Assembly: GCF_003992015.1 (NCBI RefSeq)
Contig: NZ_RQVK01000007.1
Span: 61,339-125,338, forward strand
From: Veillonella sp. VA137
GTDB taxonomy: Bacteria > Bacillota > Negativicutes > Veillonellales > Veillonellaceae
Direction: 5' to 3'
Length of the DNA: 64,000 nt
Both the position numbers and the translations under genes were made by a program. Positions within the stretch are counted from its first letter, which is position 1, and the number at the start of each line of letters is the position of its first letter. Under the pieces are notes generated by a model, which saw only the letters and a program-made list of their open reading frames with translations, was not told the origin of the DNA and searched no databases. Below, piece by piece: positions 63,450 through 64,000 of the stretch.

Positions 63450-63482
63450 AAAAAGCACTCCCTAGATGGGGAGTGCTTTGTA
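63450..63482 (+). terminator. terminator after yebC
   Basis: Perfect 11-bp stem AAAGCACTCCC (63452-63462) / GGGAGTGCTTT (63468-63478), loop TAGAT. Confidence 0.8.
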
Positions 63483-63519
63483 TGTCGTTCATAAGTGGTT
63501 GCGATTAGTAAATTTGGAA

Positions 63520-63549
63520 TTGACAATAATAAATGTAATGCCTTATAAT
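63520..63549 (+). promoter_or_regulatory. promoter of the small RNA upstream of the Abi gene
   Basis: TTGACA (63520-63525), 18-nt spacer, TATAAT (63544-63549): two perfect hexamers. Predicted start near 63556. Confidence 0.75.
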
Positions 63550-63555
63550 AAGTTT

Positions 63556-63614
63556 AACGACAAACCCCCCACATCCGTATGGACAGACAAGTTCTGACGT
63601 GGGGCTTTTTTTAT
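63556..63614 (+). ncRNA. structured small RNA upstream of the Abi_2 gene
   Basis: About 58 nt between a consensus promoter and a T run at 63606-63612. The outer stem CCCCAC (63667 minus 100, that is 63567-63572) pairs with GTGGGG (63599-63604). Inside are two neat hairpins side by side: TCC-GTAT-GGA (63574-63583) and CAGA-CAAGT-TCTG (63584-63596), giving a three-way junction closed by the terminator stem. The Abi ORF starts 14-16 nt after the T run. An RNA class upstream of abiF genes has been reported by comparative genomics; membership is not verified here. Confidence 0.6.
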
Positions 63615-63627
63615 TATGGAGAGAATT

Positions 63628-64000
63628 ATGGGGACACCTAAATCTTTAAGTTGTAATGAACTATTGCATTTATTTTCTTCTAGAGGTATGAGAGTTGATG
63701 GAGTAGATAATCATAAGATTCAACATATTAATTATTATAAGCTGAAAGAATTTGCAGAACCATTTGCTACTTATTCAGAAGATGGAATGATTAATTATAA
63801 TTGTATACATTTTTCGACAGTATTAAAGAGATACTATCAAGATAAAAATCTACGAGTCTCACTAATTCATGCTATTGAAAAAATTGAAATATCAATAAAA
63901 ACGAACTTAGCTAGAATATTAGGTGAAAGATATGGGGCTTTTGGATATTTAAATTTTGCGCAGTGGGCTAATCGGTCGAAGGCCACTAGATATACTATAG
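63628..64000 (+). CDS. Abi_2 (AbiD/AbiF) family abortive-infection-like protein, partial
   Basis: The 5' 124 codons of a gene cut by the window edge. It begins M-G-T-P-K-S-L-S and shows the Abi_2 pattern: 'LLHLFSSRGMRVDG', 'HKIQHINYYKLKEFAEPFAT', 'LRVSLIHAIEKIEISIKTNL' and 'RYGAFGYLNFAQW'. Family members include AbiD and AbiF of lactococcal plasmids, which protect against phage, and carry a HEPN-type RNase motif. Start ATG follows GGAGAG. Preceded by a structured small RNA. Whether the gene is complete cannot be seen. Confidence 0.85.
   Translation, partial: MGTPKSLSCNELLHLFSSRGMRVDGVDNHKIQHINYYKLKEFAEPFATYSEDGMINYNCIHFSTVLKRYYQDKNLRVSLIHAIEKIEISIKTNLARILGERYGAFGYLNFAQWANRSKATRYTI

Overview
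The window reads as chromosomal DNA of a Veillonella-like member of the Negativicutes, that is, a Firmicute with an outer membrane. Two kinds of evidence meet here. The housekeeping genes and controls are of Firmicute type: a tryptophan T-box leader, a HutP-like protein, RqcH, an arginine-phosphatase type YwlE, and the order rpmE-prfA-prmC-tsaC-ywlE-rpiB. The surface proteins belong to a diderm: two TonB-dependent receptors and a YadA-type trimeric autotransporter. Base composition is AT-rich throughout. The genus is inferred from overall protein character; no 16S or database comparison was possible.

Layout. 0.1-11.9 kb: small housekeeping genes (CoA-binding protein, an atypical thioredoxin, ThrE-type exporter, nth with an unrecognised 503-residue protein and a PC4-like protein), then the L31/RF1/PrmC/TsaC/YwlE/RpiB block and surE. 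12.0-15.0 kb: biotin genes bioY, bioD, bioA, with a BirA-like operator over the bioY -35 box. 15.1-20.7 kb: an Rpn-like nuclease, rqcH on the minus strand, yicC-gmk-rpoZ, yajQ. 20.8-28.8 kb: a tightly overlapping anaerobic cobalamin operon cbiD-E-T-F-G-H-J-C running straight into an ABC permease and ATPase of the FecCD/BtuCD type. 28.8-32.4 kb: an AT-richer accessory island made of scraps (RHH protein, broken KilA-N gene, two immunity-like genes without a toxin, an IstB tail, an HsdR tail, an intact BRO-family gene). 32.4-34.5 kb, minus strand: a binding lipoprotein and an exported CbiK cobaltochelatase behind a perfect consensus promoter. 34.8-48.2 kb: the trimeric autotransporter and two tandem giant TonB-dependent receptors (1712 and 1744 residues).

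48.4-57.3 kb: a DUF454 membrane protein, aroD, and the complete tryptophan operon trpE-G-D-CF-B-A behind a T-box with a UGG specifier. 57.6-61.1 kb: a HutP-like protein followed by menB, menE and a hotdog thioesterase (menaquinone side of metabolism). 61.3-63.4 kb: trmD, a second SPOUT-type RNA methyltransferase and yebC. The right edge cuts an Abi_2 (AbiD/AbiF) family gene that is preceded by its own consensus promoter and a compact structured RNA ending in a terminator.

How it may work together. The cbi operon, its ABC transporter, the separately placed binding lipoprotein, the exported chelatase and the two receptors look like one tetrapyrrole/metal uptake-and-synthesis neighbourhood that the accessory island has split. 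The most unusual items are the receptors: each carries a complete TonB-dependent receptor of about 900 residues followed by a second porin-like module of about 800 residues in the same chain. The Abi gene with its small RNA is the second strongest candidate for an interesting system.
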